A stretch of 17,515 nucleotides of DNA. Source: an uncultured Flavobacteriales bacterium. Its GTDB lineage: Bacteria; Bacteroidota; Bacteroidia; Flavobacteriales_D; Crocinitomicaceae. Location of the stretch: assembly GCA_905479845.1 (NCBI GenBank), contig CAJQOB010000269.1:1-17515 (forward strand), written 5' to 3'. Under the pieces are notes generated by a model, which searched no databases, had not been told where the DNA came from, and saw nothing but the letters and a program-made list of their open reading frames with translations. Positions 1 through 7,923 of this stretch are shown here, piece after piece (position 1 is the first letter of the stretch; the number at the start of each line of letters is the position of its first letter). The position numbers and the translations under genes were made by a program.

Positions 1-106
1 CAACATACAGTTTCTTTCCGTGAGAAGGGTTTTTGGGCGCTATCATTGTAGCTTCACCTTGACGTGTCTCGTCGATTTCCTTATCCAATTTGATCGTTTT
101 GTCCAT
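1..106 (-). CDS. miaB: N-terminus of probable MiaB tRNA methylthiotransferase (partial)
   Basis: Reading leftward from the ATG at 106 gives 35 codons with no stop, and the gene continues past the window edge. The peptide starts MDKTIKLDKEIDETRQGEA and ends GKKLYV. I recognise this as the variable leader of Bacteroidota MiaB, which is normally followed at once by the ESYGCQMN-type segment of the methylthiotransferase domain; that segment lies outside the window. MiaB is a radical-SAM Fe-S enzyme that converts i6A37 to ms2i6A37 in tRNAs. The start is supported by an AAAGG-type ribosome site (GAAAGGAAT) just before the ATG and by a strong promoter upstream. The assignment rests on recall of the leader and of miaB lying near topA in related genomes. 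No catalytic residue is visible, so it stays tentative. Confidence 0.55.
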   Translation of the reverse strand, partial: MDKTIKLDKEIDETRQGEATMIAPKNPSHGKKLYV

Positions 107-123
107 ATTCCTTTCGTCTGAAA

Positions 124-138
124 CCTATCGAAGATAGG
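124..138 (-). promoter_or_regulatory. Short perfect hairpin at predicted 5' end of the miaB-like transcript
   Basis: CCTATC (124-129) and GATAGG (133-138) form a perfect 6-bp stem with a 3-base GAA loop. The predicted start of the leftward transcript, 5-7 bases after the -7 box at 144-151, falls at about 137-139. The hairpin would therefore sit at the extreme 5' end of the mRNA, where stem-loops can protect against decay. It could also be an operator. The symmetry is seen directly; the role is inferred. Confidence 0.4.
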
Positions 139-143
139 GCGCA

Positions 144-174
144 CAAAACTAGTCAAAAAGGATAGTGTGTCAAA
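144..174 (-). promoter_or_regulatory. Bacteroidota-type promoter for the leftward miaB-like gene
   Basis: On the minus strand there is a TTTG -33 box (171-174), a 19-base spacer (152-170) and TAGTTTTG (144-151). This is an exact match to the Bacteroidota primary sigma-factor consensus TTTG-N(about 19)-TAnnTTTG. Predicted transcription starts near 138, leaving a leader of about 32 bases before the ATG at 106. Confidence 0.65.
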
Positions 175-429
175 ATGTCAGTCTGTATTTTAAACTTAAT
201 TAACGTGAACTTTTTCAATTTTGATGCGTAATCTTGACTGGCGATAAACATTTCTTCAAAATTGATTTTCACCCATTAACCATAGGTTAAAGAAGAGACG
301 TAAATAGGAAATCTCATATTTTGTTATTCTATTTTATTGCTTATTGAATTTAAAACCTCTTATTTTGCAGGCGCTTAGAGCCTTCATTTTGGAGTGTGTT
401 TAAGAACTTTTTGAAAAGACGAGATAGAT
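175..429. other. topA upstream region with a 15-base palindrome
   Basis: Together with 107-174 this forms the 323-base divergent gap between the miaB-like gene and topA. I see no ORF, RNA gene or exact TAnnTTTG box facing topA. The clearest structure is TTAACC (276-281), ATA, GGTTAA (285-290), a perfect inverted repeat of operator-like size about 140 bases before the topA ATG. The DNA just before topA is AT-rich and has no strong ribosome site, which is common in this phylum. Confidence 0.35.
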
Positions 430-2940
430 ATGGCAAAGAACTTAGTGATAGTTGAGTCACCCGCAAAAGCGAAGACGATTGAAGGATATTTAGGAAAGGA
501 CTTTGTTGTAAAATCTAGCTTTGGTCACGTCCGAGACTTGGCAAAAAAAGGTGTTTCTGTAGATGTTGAAAACAACTTCGCTCCGAAATATGAGATTTCA
601 CCCGACAAAACAAAATTGGTTTCTGAACTGAAACAATTAGTAAAGAAATCTGAAGTTGTATGGCTAGCGACCGATGAGGACCGTGAGGGAGAAGCGATAT
701 CTTGGCACTTGTACGAGACACTTGGACTCGACAAAAAAGAAACAAAGCGAATTACATTTAATGAGATCACAAAGTCAGCAATTTTAAAGTCCATTGAATC
801 TCCAAGAGAAATTAATACGGCTTTAGTTGATGCTCAGCAAGCAAGAAGAATCCTTGACCGTTTGGTTGGTTTCGAATTATCACCCGTTTTATGGAGAAAG
901 ATTCGTCCGAGCTTATCTGCTGGGCGTGTTCAATCCGTTGCTGTTCGATTGATTGTAGAACGCGAGCGTCAGATTCAAGCATTTGATTCCGAATCATATT
1001 ACAAAGTAGTCGGAACCTTTAAAACAGATAAGGGAACGATCAAGTCTGAAGTTTCAAGTAAGATTAAGTCTGAAGATGATGTTAAGTCATTGTTAGACTC
1101 ATGTCGAACGGCTAATTTTAGTGTTGCTGATGTGACACAGAAGCCGGCAACGAAGAAACCAACCGCTCCATTTACTACCTCAACACTTCAGCAAGAGGCA
1201 AGTTTGAAACTTGGATTTACAGTTTCTCGAACGATGCAAGTTGCTCAGCGTTTGTATGAATCTGGAAAGATCACATACATGAGAACGGATTCGGTGAACT
1301 TATCGGATACTGCCCTCAAAGCGGCAAAGGCGGAAATAGAAAAAGCATATGGGTCGAATTATTCGATGACCAGAAAGTATACAACCAAATCTAGCAGTGC
1401 ACAGGAGGCTCACGAAGCGATTCGTCCTACGGAGTTTTCTACTCACTCAATTTCAGGCGAGCGCGATCAAGAAAAATTGTACGATTTGATCTGGAAGAGA
1501 GCAATCTCATCTCAAATGTCGGATGCTAAGCTCGAAAGAACAAACATCAAAATGACTGCTCCAACAGTGAGTGAAACGTTCACTGCGAAAGGAGAGGTGA
1601 TCAAATTTGATGGTTTCTTGAAAGTGTACCTTGAAAGTTCAATGGACGATGATGAGGACGATACTGCTCCAGAAGGATTACTTCCTGCTGTTGCCGTAGG
1701 AGATGCTGTCGATGCAAAAGAGATCATGGCAACGCAACGTTTCTCTCGACCACCATCAAGATTTGCTGAGGCATCTTTAGTGAAGGAAATGGAAGGTTTA
1801 GGAATTGGACGTCCATCAACATACGCTCCAACAATTTCAACTATCCAGAAACGTGGTTACGTTGAGAAACCTGATAACGAAGGTCGTGAGCGTAGTTATG
1901 ATCAATGGAGAATGAAAGACGCTGAGGTTTCAATGAAAACCTTGACTGAAATTACTGGTCGTGAGAAGAATAAATTGGCTCCAACAGATATTGGAATGCT
2001 TGTAACTGATTTCTTGGTTGAGCATTTCGGGAAAATTTTGGATTACAATTTCACGGCGAAGGTTGAACAGGAGTTTGATGAAATTGCAAATGGACTAGTA
2101 GAGTGGACAGCGATGATCCAGGAATTCTACACACCATTTCATGATAGAGTAGAGGATACACTTGAGAATTCAGAACGTGTAACCGGTGAGCGTGAATTGG
2201 GAATGCACCCAGAGAACGGTCGTCGTATCATTGCGCGAATCGGAAAATTTGGACCAATGGTTCAGCTAGGTGACGAGCAAGTTGATGGAGAGAAAGCAGA
2301 ATTTGCTTCCTTGAGAAAAGACCAATCGATTAACTCAATTTCCTTGGAAGAGGCGCTTGAATTGTTCCAGTTCCCAAAAACAGTTGGGGAATACGAAGGA
2401 TTCGAAGTTGTTGTTGCTGAAGGTCGTTTCGGGCCATACGTAAGGTTCAATGAAGCGTTTGTTTCTATTCCTAAGAACGAAGCTATCACATCAGTTGATT
2501 TAGCACGCGCAATTGAGTTGATTGAGCTGAAACGTGAAGCCGATGCTCCGATTGCGATGTACGAAGATTTACCAGTTCAGAAAGGAACAGGACGTTTCGG
2601 ACCATTTATCAAATGGAATGAAATGTTCATCAATGTAAATAAGAAATACGATTTCGATAACCTTACGAAAGACGATATCACAGAATTGATTGAAATCAAG
2701 AAGCAAAAGGAGATTGATAAGTTTATCCATAATTGGGAAGACGAAGGTATTTCTGTTCAGAAAGCACGTTGGGGTCGTTTCAATATCATAAAAGGTAAAA
2801 TCAAAATTGAGATGCCTAAAACAACCGATGCAGAAGCGTTGACCCTTGAAGAGGTGAAGGCGATCATCGAGGAAAAGGCACCGAAAAAGAAGACTAGAGC
2901 AAAAGCTAAAGCGAAGCCGAAGGCTAAAGCGAAGAAGTAA
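430..2940 (+). CDS. topA: DNA topoisomerase I (type IA)
   Basis: An 836-residue type IA topoisomerase that relaxes negatively supercoiled DNA by single-strand passage. The N-terminal TOPRIM domain shows the acidic Glu9 in VIVESPAKAKT and the metal-binding TDEDREGE motif (81-88). The active-site tyrosine is Tyr283 in ITYMRTDS, and HEAIRPT (328-334) and the FSRPPSRFAEASLVKEME block (from 438) are conserved core motifs. The C-terminus has no Cys4 zinc ribbons. Instead it carries repeated GRFGP-type modules (near 604-612, 664-675, 719-730 and a degenerate one at 779-792), the topoisomerase C-terminal repeat usual in Bacteroidota, and a Lys/Ala-rich tail (from 817) likely to contact DNA. An acidic insert DDDEDD sits at 406-411. 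The MAKNLVIVES start matches the family. It is divergent from the miaB-like gene. Confidence 0.97.
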   Translation: MAKNLVIVESPAKAKTIEGYLGKDFVVKSSFGHVRDLAKKGVSVDVENNFAPKYEISPDKTKLVSELKQLVKKSEVVWLATDEDREGEAISWHLYETLGLDKKETKRITFNEITKSAILKSIESPREINTALVDAQQARRILDRLVGFELSPVLWRKIRPSLSAGRVQSVAVRLIVERERQIQAFDSESYYKVVGTFKTDKGTIKSEVSSKIKSEDDVKSLLDSCRTANFSVADVTQKPATKKPTAPFTTSTLQQEASLKLGFTVSRTMQVAQRLYESGKITYMRTDSVNLSDTALKAAKAEIEKAYGSNYSMTRKYTTKSSSAQEAHEAIRPTEFSTHSISGERDQEKLYDLIWKRAISSQMSDAKLERTNIKMTAPTVSETFTAKGEVIKFDGFLKVYLESSMDDDEDDTAPEGLLPAVAVGDAVDAKEIMATQRFSRPPSRFAEASLVKEMEGLGIGRPSTYAPTISTIQKRGYVEKPDNEGRERSYDQWRMKDAEVSMKTLTEITGREKNKLAPTDIGMLVTDFLVEHFGKILDYNFTAKVEQEFDEIANGLVEWTAMIQEFYTPFHDRVEDTLENSERVTGERELGMHPENGRRIIARIGKFGPMVQLGDEQVDGEKAEFASLRKDQSINSISLEEALELFQFPKTVGEYEGFEVVVAEGRFGPYVRFNEAFVSIPKNEAITSVDLARAIELIELKREADAPIAMYEDLPVQKGTGRFGPFIKWNEMFINVNKKYDFDNLTKDDITELIEIKKQKEIDKFIHNWEDEGISVQKARWGRFNIIKGKIKIEMPKTTDAEALTLEEVKAIIEEKAPKKKTRAKAKAKPKAKAKK

Positions 2941-2985
2941 ACTCAGAAGTTTTCAACGATTCGACATTCAAAGATTTGATTTGAG

Positions 2986-3019
2986 TTTGTCTAAATGATC
3001 CTCAACAAAGGTATTTTTG
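2986..3019 (+). promoter_or_regulatory. Bacteroidota-type promoter for the arginase-fold gene
   Basis: TTTG (2986-2989), a 22-base spacer, then TATTTTTG (3012-3019), which matches TAnnTTTG exactly. Transcription would begin near 3024-3026. A TTG start codon at 3017 would then lie inside the -7 box, so the box supports translation from the ATG at 3035. The spacer is at the long end of the known range. Confidence 0.5.
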
Positions 3020-3034
3020 TTGAAACAGTCGATC

Positions 3035-4186
3035 ATGAAAGACATTTCTATCTACTTTTCACCAATTGATGGTGACATCTCCATTAAAGAAGATTCCTTA
3101 GGAGGATCAATTCGTATTCACACGGAAGGAAGCTTTCCTGAAATTGATGATGCTGGAATTGCTGTGATATACGTTCCTGAGTTTCGTAATTCCAAAGAGG
3201 TTCATACCAATTCAAACGAATCTTTCAGACAGCACCTTTATGATTTCAATAGAGGAGACGCCTGGGGAATGACTTTGTACGATCTTGGAAGTGTCTTGCC
3301 AGGAAGTTCGATTGAAGATACTTGGTTTGCTTTGGGGCAAGTCGTAACCGAGTTAGTCAAGAAGGATATCATCCCTCTTGTTATTGGAGGAGGACAGGAT
3401 TTAACTGTTGCTTGTTACAGGGGATTTGAAAACCTCGAACGTCTGATTAACATCTGCTCGATTGATTCCTCTCTTGATATCGGAGAACCGAATGAATCAA
3501 TTAAGGCTGATGGCTTTGTAAGTCATCTTTTGATGCAACGACCTTGTTACCTTTTCAATTTTGCCAATATTGGACTCCAAAGGTTGTTGGCTTCACATCG
3601 AGAGATTGATTTATTCGAAAGTCTTTACTTCGATATTTGTCGTTTAGGAGAGTTCAATCAGAATTTCAAAAAAGCAGAGCCATATTTACGGAACTCTGAC
3701 CTGATCTCACTGGATTTCGAGAGTGTGAGAAGTAGTGATTCAGATTCCAAGTATTATTCGAATCCAAATGGGTTTTACGCGGAGCAATTGTGTCAACTTG
3801 CCAAGTACAGCGGCTTGAGTGACAAGTTAAGCTGTTTTGGAATCTTTAATGTGAATCCAAACCAAGGAGAAGTAGCTTCAAGCCTGCTAGCCCAGCTAAT
3901 ATGGTACTTTACAGATGGAGTGGCAAATCGATATGGTGATTTCCCGATTGGTAACAAAATGAACTATACTAAGTTCCATGTACACTTGGATGACTTCGAT
4001 GACGATCTCGTTTTTTACAAAAGCGACAAGTCAAATCGTTGGTGGATGGAGGTGAAGTATCCTGCTGGTGAGGCGAGTAAGTATGACCGACATCAATTGG
4101 TTCCATGCGATCGTGATGACTATGATGGAGCAATCAAGAATACGATCCCAAACCTCTGGTGGAAGACCCTGCAGAAGTTATCTTAG
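3035..4186 (+). CDS. Arginase/formimidoylglutamase-fold protein, metal motifs degenerate
   Basis: This 383-residue protein belongs by overall pattern to the ureohydrolase (arginase/agmatinase/formimidoylglutamase) superfamily, and I recall homologues between topA and gldK in flavobacteria. Active members bind two Mn ions through GGxH, DxHxD and SxDxD. Here the first motif is IGGGQD (117-122, His to Gln). The second is IDSSLDIG (Asp144 and Asp148 kept, the central His now Ser). The third is SLDFESV (Asp227 kept, the second Asp now Glu229). Both catalytic His ligands are missing, so hydrolase activity is doubtful and a structural or regulatory role is possible. I chose the ATG at 3035 over an in-frame TTG at 3017, which overlaps the promoter. 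There is no signal peptide, so it is probably cytoplasmic. Automated labels such as formimidoylglutamase may be misleading. Confidence 0.8.
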   Translation: MKDISIYFSPIDGDISIKEDSLGGSIRIHTEGSFPEIDDAGIAVIYVPEFRNSKEVHTNSNESFRQHLYDFNRGDAWGMTLYDLGSVLPGSSIEDTWFALGQVVTELVKKDIIPLVIGGGQDLTVACYRGFENLERLINICSIDSSLDIGEPNESIKADGFVSHLLMQRPCYLFNFANIGLQRLLASHREIDLFESLYFDICRLGEFNQNFKKAEPYLRNSDLISLDFESVRSSDSDSKYYSNPNGFYAEQLCQLAKYSGLSDKLSCFGIFNVNPNQGEVASSLLAQLIWYFTDGVANRYGDFPIGNKMNYTKFHVHLDDFDDDLVFYKSDKSNRWWMEVKYPAGEASKYDRHQLVPCDRDDYDGAIKNTIPNLWWKTLQKLS

Positions 4187-4273
4187 ACTATTGTATTCCT
4201 TTTTTGTGATTTTTTTAACATTGGGTAAAAAATATCGTTGTTATCAAGAAAATTTCTTAACTTGCACGCTTGA

Positions 4274-4281
4274 TAGGTTTG
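4274..4281 (+). promoter_or_regulatory. -7 box ahead of the porP-gldKLMN block
   Basis: TAGGTTTG matches the Bacteroidota -7 consensus TAnnTTTG exactly and lies 47 bases before the porP-like ATG. No TTTG is found at the right -33 distance; the area near 4248-4254 is AATTTC-like. The promoter may be weak or activator-dependent. It is the best candidate start for the T9SS transcript. Confidence 0.4.
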
Positions 4282-4328
4282 TCTATTGTCGATGTGGCCT
4301 ATACTAACACTAGGAAAACTATTTTTTT

Positions 4329-5321
4329 ATGAAAAGAAGACTTTTAGTTTTTTCAACGCTTTTTACTCTTGCCTCTGGAGCTTTATATGCCCAGCAGGAT
4401 AAGCTTGTAACTCACTTTATCTTTGATAAGATGAGCATTAATCCGGGAGCTACAGGAATTAACGATGGCTTTTGTGGAACTACGATTTATCGTAATCAAT
4501 GGGACAAGGTAAATGGTGCACCTAACTCTGCAATTTTAAATGTGCAGGGAGCATTGGATCGTTGGGCACCTGTTGGTGTTGGTATCTCATTTTACCATGA
4601 TGCAATTGGTTTTTCTAGACAAAACACAGTTTCATTAAATGGATCTTACAAGCTTTCAACAAGCTGGGGTACATTAGGAATTGGGCTTGGTCTTGGTATC
4701 ATTAATGTTGGAATGAACCCTGATTGGGTTGCTCCGGTAACAATCAATGATCCATCTTTACCTACTGGTTTTGCAGATACGAAGTTCGACTTGAATGCTG
4801 GACTTTACTGGAAAGGTGCTGGTGATTACTACGCTGGTGTTTCAGCAACGCACTTAACAGTTCCAGTTCTTGGAGATAGCTCAGGAAACAATCCTGCAGG
4901 TTTCCCTGCAATTGTTACGTATAATTCAGCTCGTCACTACTATGCGATGGGAGGAAAGACATTTAAAGATGCTTTCGGGTCATACGGACATTTGGATGCC
5001 AACGTTCTTATGAGAACTGACATGGTGAAGATGTCTGCTGATATCAATGTTCGATACATGTGGTTCGATAAAGCATATGGAGGTTTGACATTCCGTACTT
5101 CTGATGCAATAGCAATTATGCTTGGCGCACGTCCATTCAAAATTTTGAACGCTGGTTCGGGTAGTACACCGATGGATAATTTATTAATTGGGTACTCTTA
5201 TGACATTACAATTAATAAGTTAGCCAGTGTTTCTCGTGGTTCTCATGAGATGATGGTGAAATACTGTTATTACCTTCCACCAGTTCCGATTCAGAAATCG
5301 AAGCACCCAAGATGGTTGTAA
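4329..5321 (+). CDS. porP: PorP/SprF-family type IX secretion outer-membrane protein
   Basis: A 330-residue predicted outer-membrane beta-barrel. A signal peptide (about residues 1-22, ending LYAQQ) is followed by the PorP/SprF signature: NPGATG at 38-43, YRNQW at 54-58 and GAP at 63-65. The rest alternates short Gly/aromatic-rich strands typical of this barrel family (SLNGSYKLS, LGIGLGLGI). Family members work with the type IX secretion system and bind PorE or cargo modules at the outer membrane. Its place directly before gldK matches the porP-porK-porL-porM-porN order of Porphyromonas, which is why I use that symbol. Because many PorP/SprF paralogues occur per genome, the exact orthology is less certain than the family. 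It is separated from gldK by 118 bases without a clear terminator. Confidence 0.9.
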   Translation: MKRRLLVFSTLFTLASGALYAQQDKLVTHFIFDKMSINPGATGINDGFCGTTIYRNQWDKVNGAPNSAILNVQGALDRWAPVGVGISFYHDAIGFSRQNTVSLNGSYKLSTSWGTLGIGLGLGIINVGMNPDWVAPVTINDPSLPTGFADTKFDLNAGLYWKGAGDYYAGVSATHLTVPVLGDSSGNNPAGFPAIVTYNSARHYYAMGGKTFKDAFGSYGHLDANVLMRTDMVKMSADINVRYMWFDKAYGGLTFRTSDAIAIMLGARPFKILNAGSGSTPMDNLLIGYSYDITINKLASVSRGSHEMMVKYCYYLPPVPIQKSKHPRWL

Positions 5322-5439
5322 AATTGAATAATTTTTAAAATATTTGTAACCATTTCTAGGAAGGTTCCGTTATATCCAAGAATAAGATTGATCCTGTAAG
5401 TTGTTAATTGAGATATCCGGAAGATAAAAAAGAGGTAGA

Positions 5440-6987
5440 ATGAAGAAACTTTTGTTATTTGCTTTAGTTAGTGTAGTGTTGGCGTCATGTACGTCGAGAA
5501 CTGGTCACTTAACGGGTTCTCTAGGTAGACGTGTCTACCAACCACAAATCCCATTAGGGATGGTGTATATTCCGTCAGGAGCATACCAAATGGGGGAGAA
5601 CGATGGAGATGTGCCATTCTTGCACCAGACAAGACCACGTACAGTGTCTGTTCAGGCATTTTATATGGATCAAACAGAGATTTGTAATAATGAGTACCGC
5701 CAATTCGTAGATTGGGTACGCGATTCAATTGCTCGTGAAAGAATTTACGAGGGACTTGATGCGGACGAGGATGCTGAGCGTTTTATCAATTACCGAGATC
5801 GCTACTTCGATGAAGGAGCTCTTGAGTACGTTGATTACGATCCATCTGATCGTCAGTTGAACCGTGAAGTGTTCTCTCTGAACTGGGATCGTAGAATCGA
5901 TTATTACGATGAAGAAGTTGTTCCATTATTAGCGGATATGTACTATCCTCAACCACAGCGTTACTACAAACGCCGTGAGATTGATACACGTAAGCTAATG
6001 TTCCGCTACTTCTGGATTGATTATGTTGAAGCTGCACGTAGAGGTAGAATTAACATTACTCCAAACGGGTACGATAATCAAAATAACAAAATTGTTGTTG
6101 AGCACCGTGAGTTAGAAACTCCACCGCATCCATTTACTGAAGAGCCTCAAGGTCAGGATCTAGACTTAAGCGGAGGAATCAATAAAATTGGTCAAAACAA
6201 TGCAATTCGTGGACACGAAAACCGTCAGCGATTCATTATTGACGAAATAATTAATGTTTACCCAGATACATTGTGTTGGGTTCGTGACTTTACGTATTCA
6301 TTCCACGATCCAATGACAAACATGTACTTCTGGCATCCAGCTTACGACAACTACCCAGTAGTTGGTGTAACATGGGTACAGGCAAAAGCATTCTCTGTTT
6401 GGAGAACTCAACTTTTGAATTCATGGTTAGTATCAATGGGAGACTTATTCGTGAATGATTTCCGTTTGCCAACTGAGGCAGAGTGGGAAAGAGCTTCACG
6501 TGGTGATTTGAACATGTCGCAATACCCATGGGGTGGACCTTATATCAGAAATGAGTCTGGATGTTTCCTTGGAAACTTCAAACCGATGCGTGGACGTTAC
6601 TTTGAGGATGGAGGTTTCCATACTGTAAAAGTATACTCGTACAACCCGAACGGATGGGGATTATACTGTATGGCAGGAAACGTTGCTGAGTGGTGTGAAA
6701 CTGCTTACGATGAGTCAATGTATGAGTTCTCTCATGATTTGAATACAGAATACCGATATAACGCAATGGATTGGGATCCACCATCAATGAAGCGAAAAGT
6801 AATTCGTGGAGGTTCATGGAAAGATATTGGATACTACCTACGTAATTCAACTAGAACGTTTGAATACCAGGACACTGCAAAGTCTTATGTAGGATATAGA
6901 AATGTAATGACACACCTTGGACGTGGAGGTAAGGATTTCACGAAAGAAGGAGGTGAAGAAATTCGCAGCGATATTCAACTTCGCTAG
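5440..6987 (+). CDS. gldK: GldK, T9SS/gliding lipoprotein (FGE-sulfatase fold)
   Basis: A 515-residue lipoprotein of the type IX secretion and gliding machinery. With GldN it forms the large periplasmic ring attached to the outer membrane. The lipobox LASC places the lipidated cysteine at residue 17. The body is a formylglycine-generating-enzyme-like domain: MVYIPSGAYQMGEND near 42-56, LPTEAEWERASRG from about 343, GNVAEWC at 413-419 and RGGSW at 456-460. No cysteine follows RGGSW and the usual GFRC end is VGYRN, so the paired catalytic cysteines of true FGE are absent, as expected for a structural GldK. An AGAGG ribosome site precedes the ATG. Being followed by gldL and gldM separates it from the related gldJ. 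Arg codons are mostly CGT, which suggests good expression. Confidence 0.95.
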   Translation: MKKLLLFALVSVVLASCTSRTGHLTGSLGRRVYQPQIPLGMVYIPSGAYQMGENDGDVPFLHQTRPRTVSVQAFYMDQTEICNNEYRQFVDWVRDSIARERIYEGLDADEDAERFINYRDRYFDEGALEYVDYDPSDRQLNREVFSLNWDRRIDYYDEEVVPLLADMYYPQPQRYYKRREIDTRKLMFRYFWIDYVEAARRGRINITPNGYDNQNNKIVVEHRELETPPHPFTEEPQGQDLDLSGGINKIGQNNAIRGHENRQRFIIDEIINVYPDTLCWVRDFTYSFHDPMTNMYFWHPAYDNYPVVGVTWVQAKAFSVWRTQLLNSWLVSMGDLFVNDFRLPTEAEWERASRGDLNMSQYPWGGPYIRNESGCFLGNFKPMRGRYFEDGGFHTVKVYSYNPNGWGLYCMAGNVAEWCETAYDESMYEFSHDLNTEYRYNAMDWDPPSMKRKVIRGGSWKDIGYYLRNSTRTFEYQDTAKSYVGYRNVMTHLGRGGKDFTKEGGEEIRSDIQLR

Positions 6988-7031
6988 AATAAACAACAAC
7001 AAATAAATTAAACCTAAAACAAGGAAAAACT

Positions 7032-7847
7032 ATGAAACCAGGAAGTAAAGGATGGAAAAAGTTTATGGCGAAGCTGTACGGAATTGGAGCAGCAATCGTT
7101 ATTATGGGAGCATTATTTAAGATTATGCACTGGCCATTTGCAGGGCCGATGCTTGTAGTAGGTCTTAGTACTGAGGCAGTAATTTTCTTATTCTCAGCAT
7201 TCGAACCAATTCACGAAGATCCAAACTGGGAGTTGGTATACCCTGAATTGGCTCTTGGTCATACTGATGACTTAGATCACAACAACCTTCCTGCTGGAAA
7301 CAGCCGTGGTGGTTCTGGAACAGGAATTACTGACCAACTTGACAAAATGTTGGAAGAAGCGAAAATCGATGGTGAATTGCTTGAACGTCTCGGAGATGGA
7401 ATGCGCTCACTTGGAGATAATGCTGCTCAATTGAAAGGTGTTACATCTGCTGCAGCTGCAACAGGATCTTATGTTGATAGCTTACAAGCAGCATCTGATA
7501 AAGTATCTAAACTTTCTGAAGCATACGAAAAAGCGTCTGTTTCTATTTCTGGAATGACTTCTTCTCAAGCAGAAGGTGAATCATTCGGAGAGCAAATGCA
7601 AAAAGTTTCTAAAAACTTATCTGCATTGAACAACGTTTATGAATTGCAATTGAAAGGTTCTTCTGCTCACTTAGAAGCAACTGAGAAATTCCAAGGACAA
7701 GTAACTGATATGATGAAGAACCTTTCTGATTCAGCTGAAGATACACGTCTTTACAAAGAAAACATGGCAGCGTTGTCTAAGAACTTAACTGATTTGAATT
7801 CGGTTTACGGTAACATGTTGAAAGCGATGACAATTAACCGAGGATAA
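7032..7847 (+). CDS. gldL: GldL, inner-membrane motor protein of the T9SS
   Basis: A 271-residue protein with two transmembrane helices near the N-terminus (about 15-31 and 38-56), followed by a long cytoplasmic, coiled-coil-prone region rich in Ala/Ser/Lys/Glu. The family start MKPGSKGWKKFMAKLYGIGA and the FKIMHWPF loop are plain. Glu48 in LSTEAVIFLF corresponds in position to the membrane Glu known to be needed for proton-driven GldL-GldM motor function. GldL forms a five-subunit ring around two GldM helices and powers secretion and gliding. An AAGG sits about 8 bases before the ATG. It lies 44 bases after gldK. It appears somewhat longer at the C-terminus than the F. johnsoniae protein as I remember it. 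Confidence 0.96.
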   Translation: MKPGSKGWKKFMAKLYGIGAAIVIMGALFKIMHWPFAGPMLVVGLSTEAVIFLFSAFEPIHEDPNWELVYPELALGHTDDLDHNNLPAGNSRGGSGTGITDQLDKMLEEAKIDGELLERLGDGMRSLGDNAAQLKGVTSAAAATGSYVDSLQAASDKVSKLSEAYEKASVSISGMTSSQAEGESFGEQMQKVSKNLSALNNVYELQLKGSSAHLEATEKFQGQVTDMMKNLSDSAEDTRLYKENMAALSKNLTDLNSVYGNMLKAMTINRG

Positions 7848-7882
7848 TTTTTTCTCGGATAAGTGTTACTTATCGTTTTTTT
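7838..7882 (+). terminator. Tandem hairpins and T-run between gldL and gldM
   Basis: GATAAGT (7858-7864), a GTT loop, then ACTTATC (7868-7874) form a perfect 7-bp stem followed by a run of seven T (7876-7882), an intrinsic-terminator layout. Just before it CCGAG (7838-7842) can pair with CTCGG (7854-7858), sharing one base with the main stem. The stem is short and AT-rich, so partial read-through to gldM is more likely than full stop. It may set the gldL:gldM ratio or serve as an mRNA processing or 3'-end site. Confidence 0.45.
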
Positions 7883-7923
7883 AGAATTAACATAGTTATT
7901 AACCAAATGAAAATTAATTAATC

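Noticed and set aside
3017..3034. TTG start six codons upstream for the arginase-fold protein
   Set aside because: The TTG lies inside the exact -7 box 3012-3019, so the transcript probably begins after it; the ATG at 3035 is preferred.
4068..4307. 79-codon rightward open frame across the end of the arginase-fold gene
   Set aside because: It mostly overlaps the real gene in another frame, and its tail is AT-rich promoter DNA with no protein-like pattern.
5320..5336. Terminator after the porP-like gene
   Set aside because: The AAAATT/AATTTT symmetry is purely AT and too weak to terminate; it is expected by chance in this AT-rich gap.
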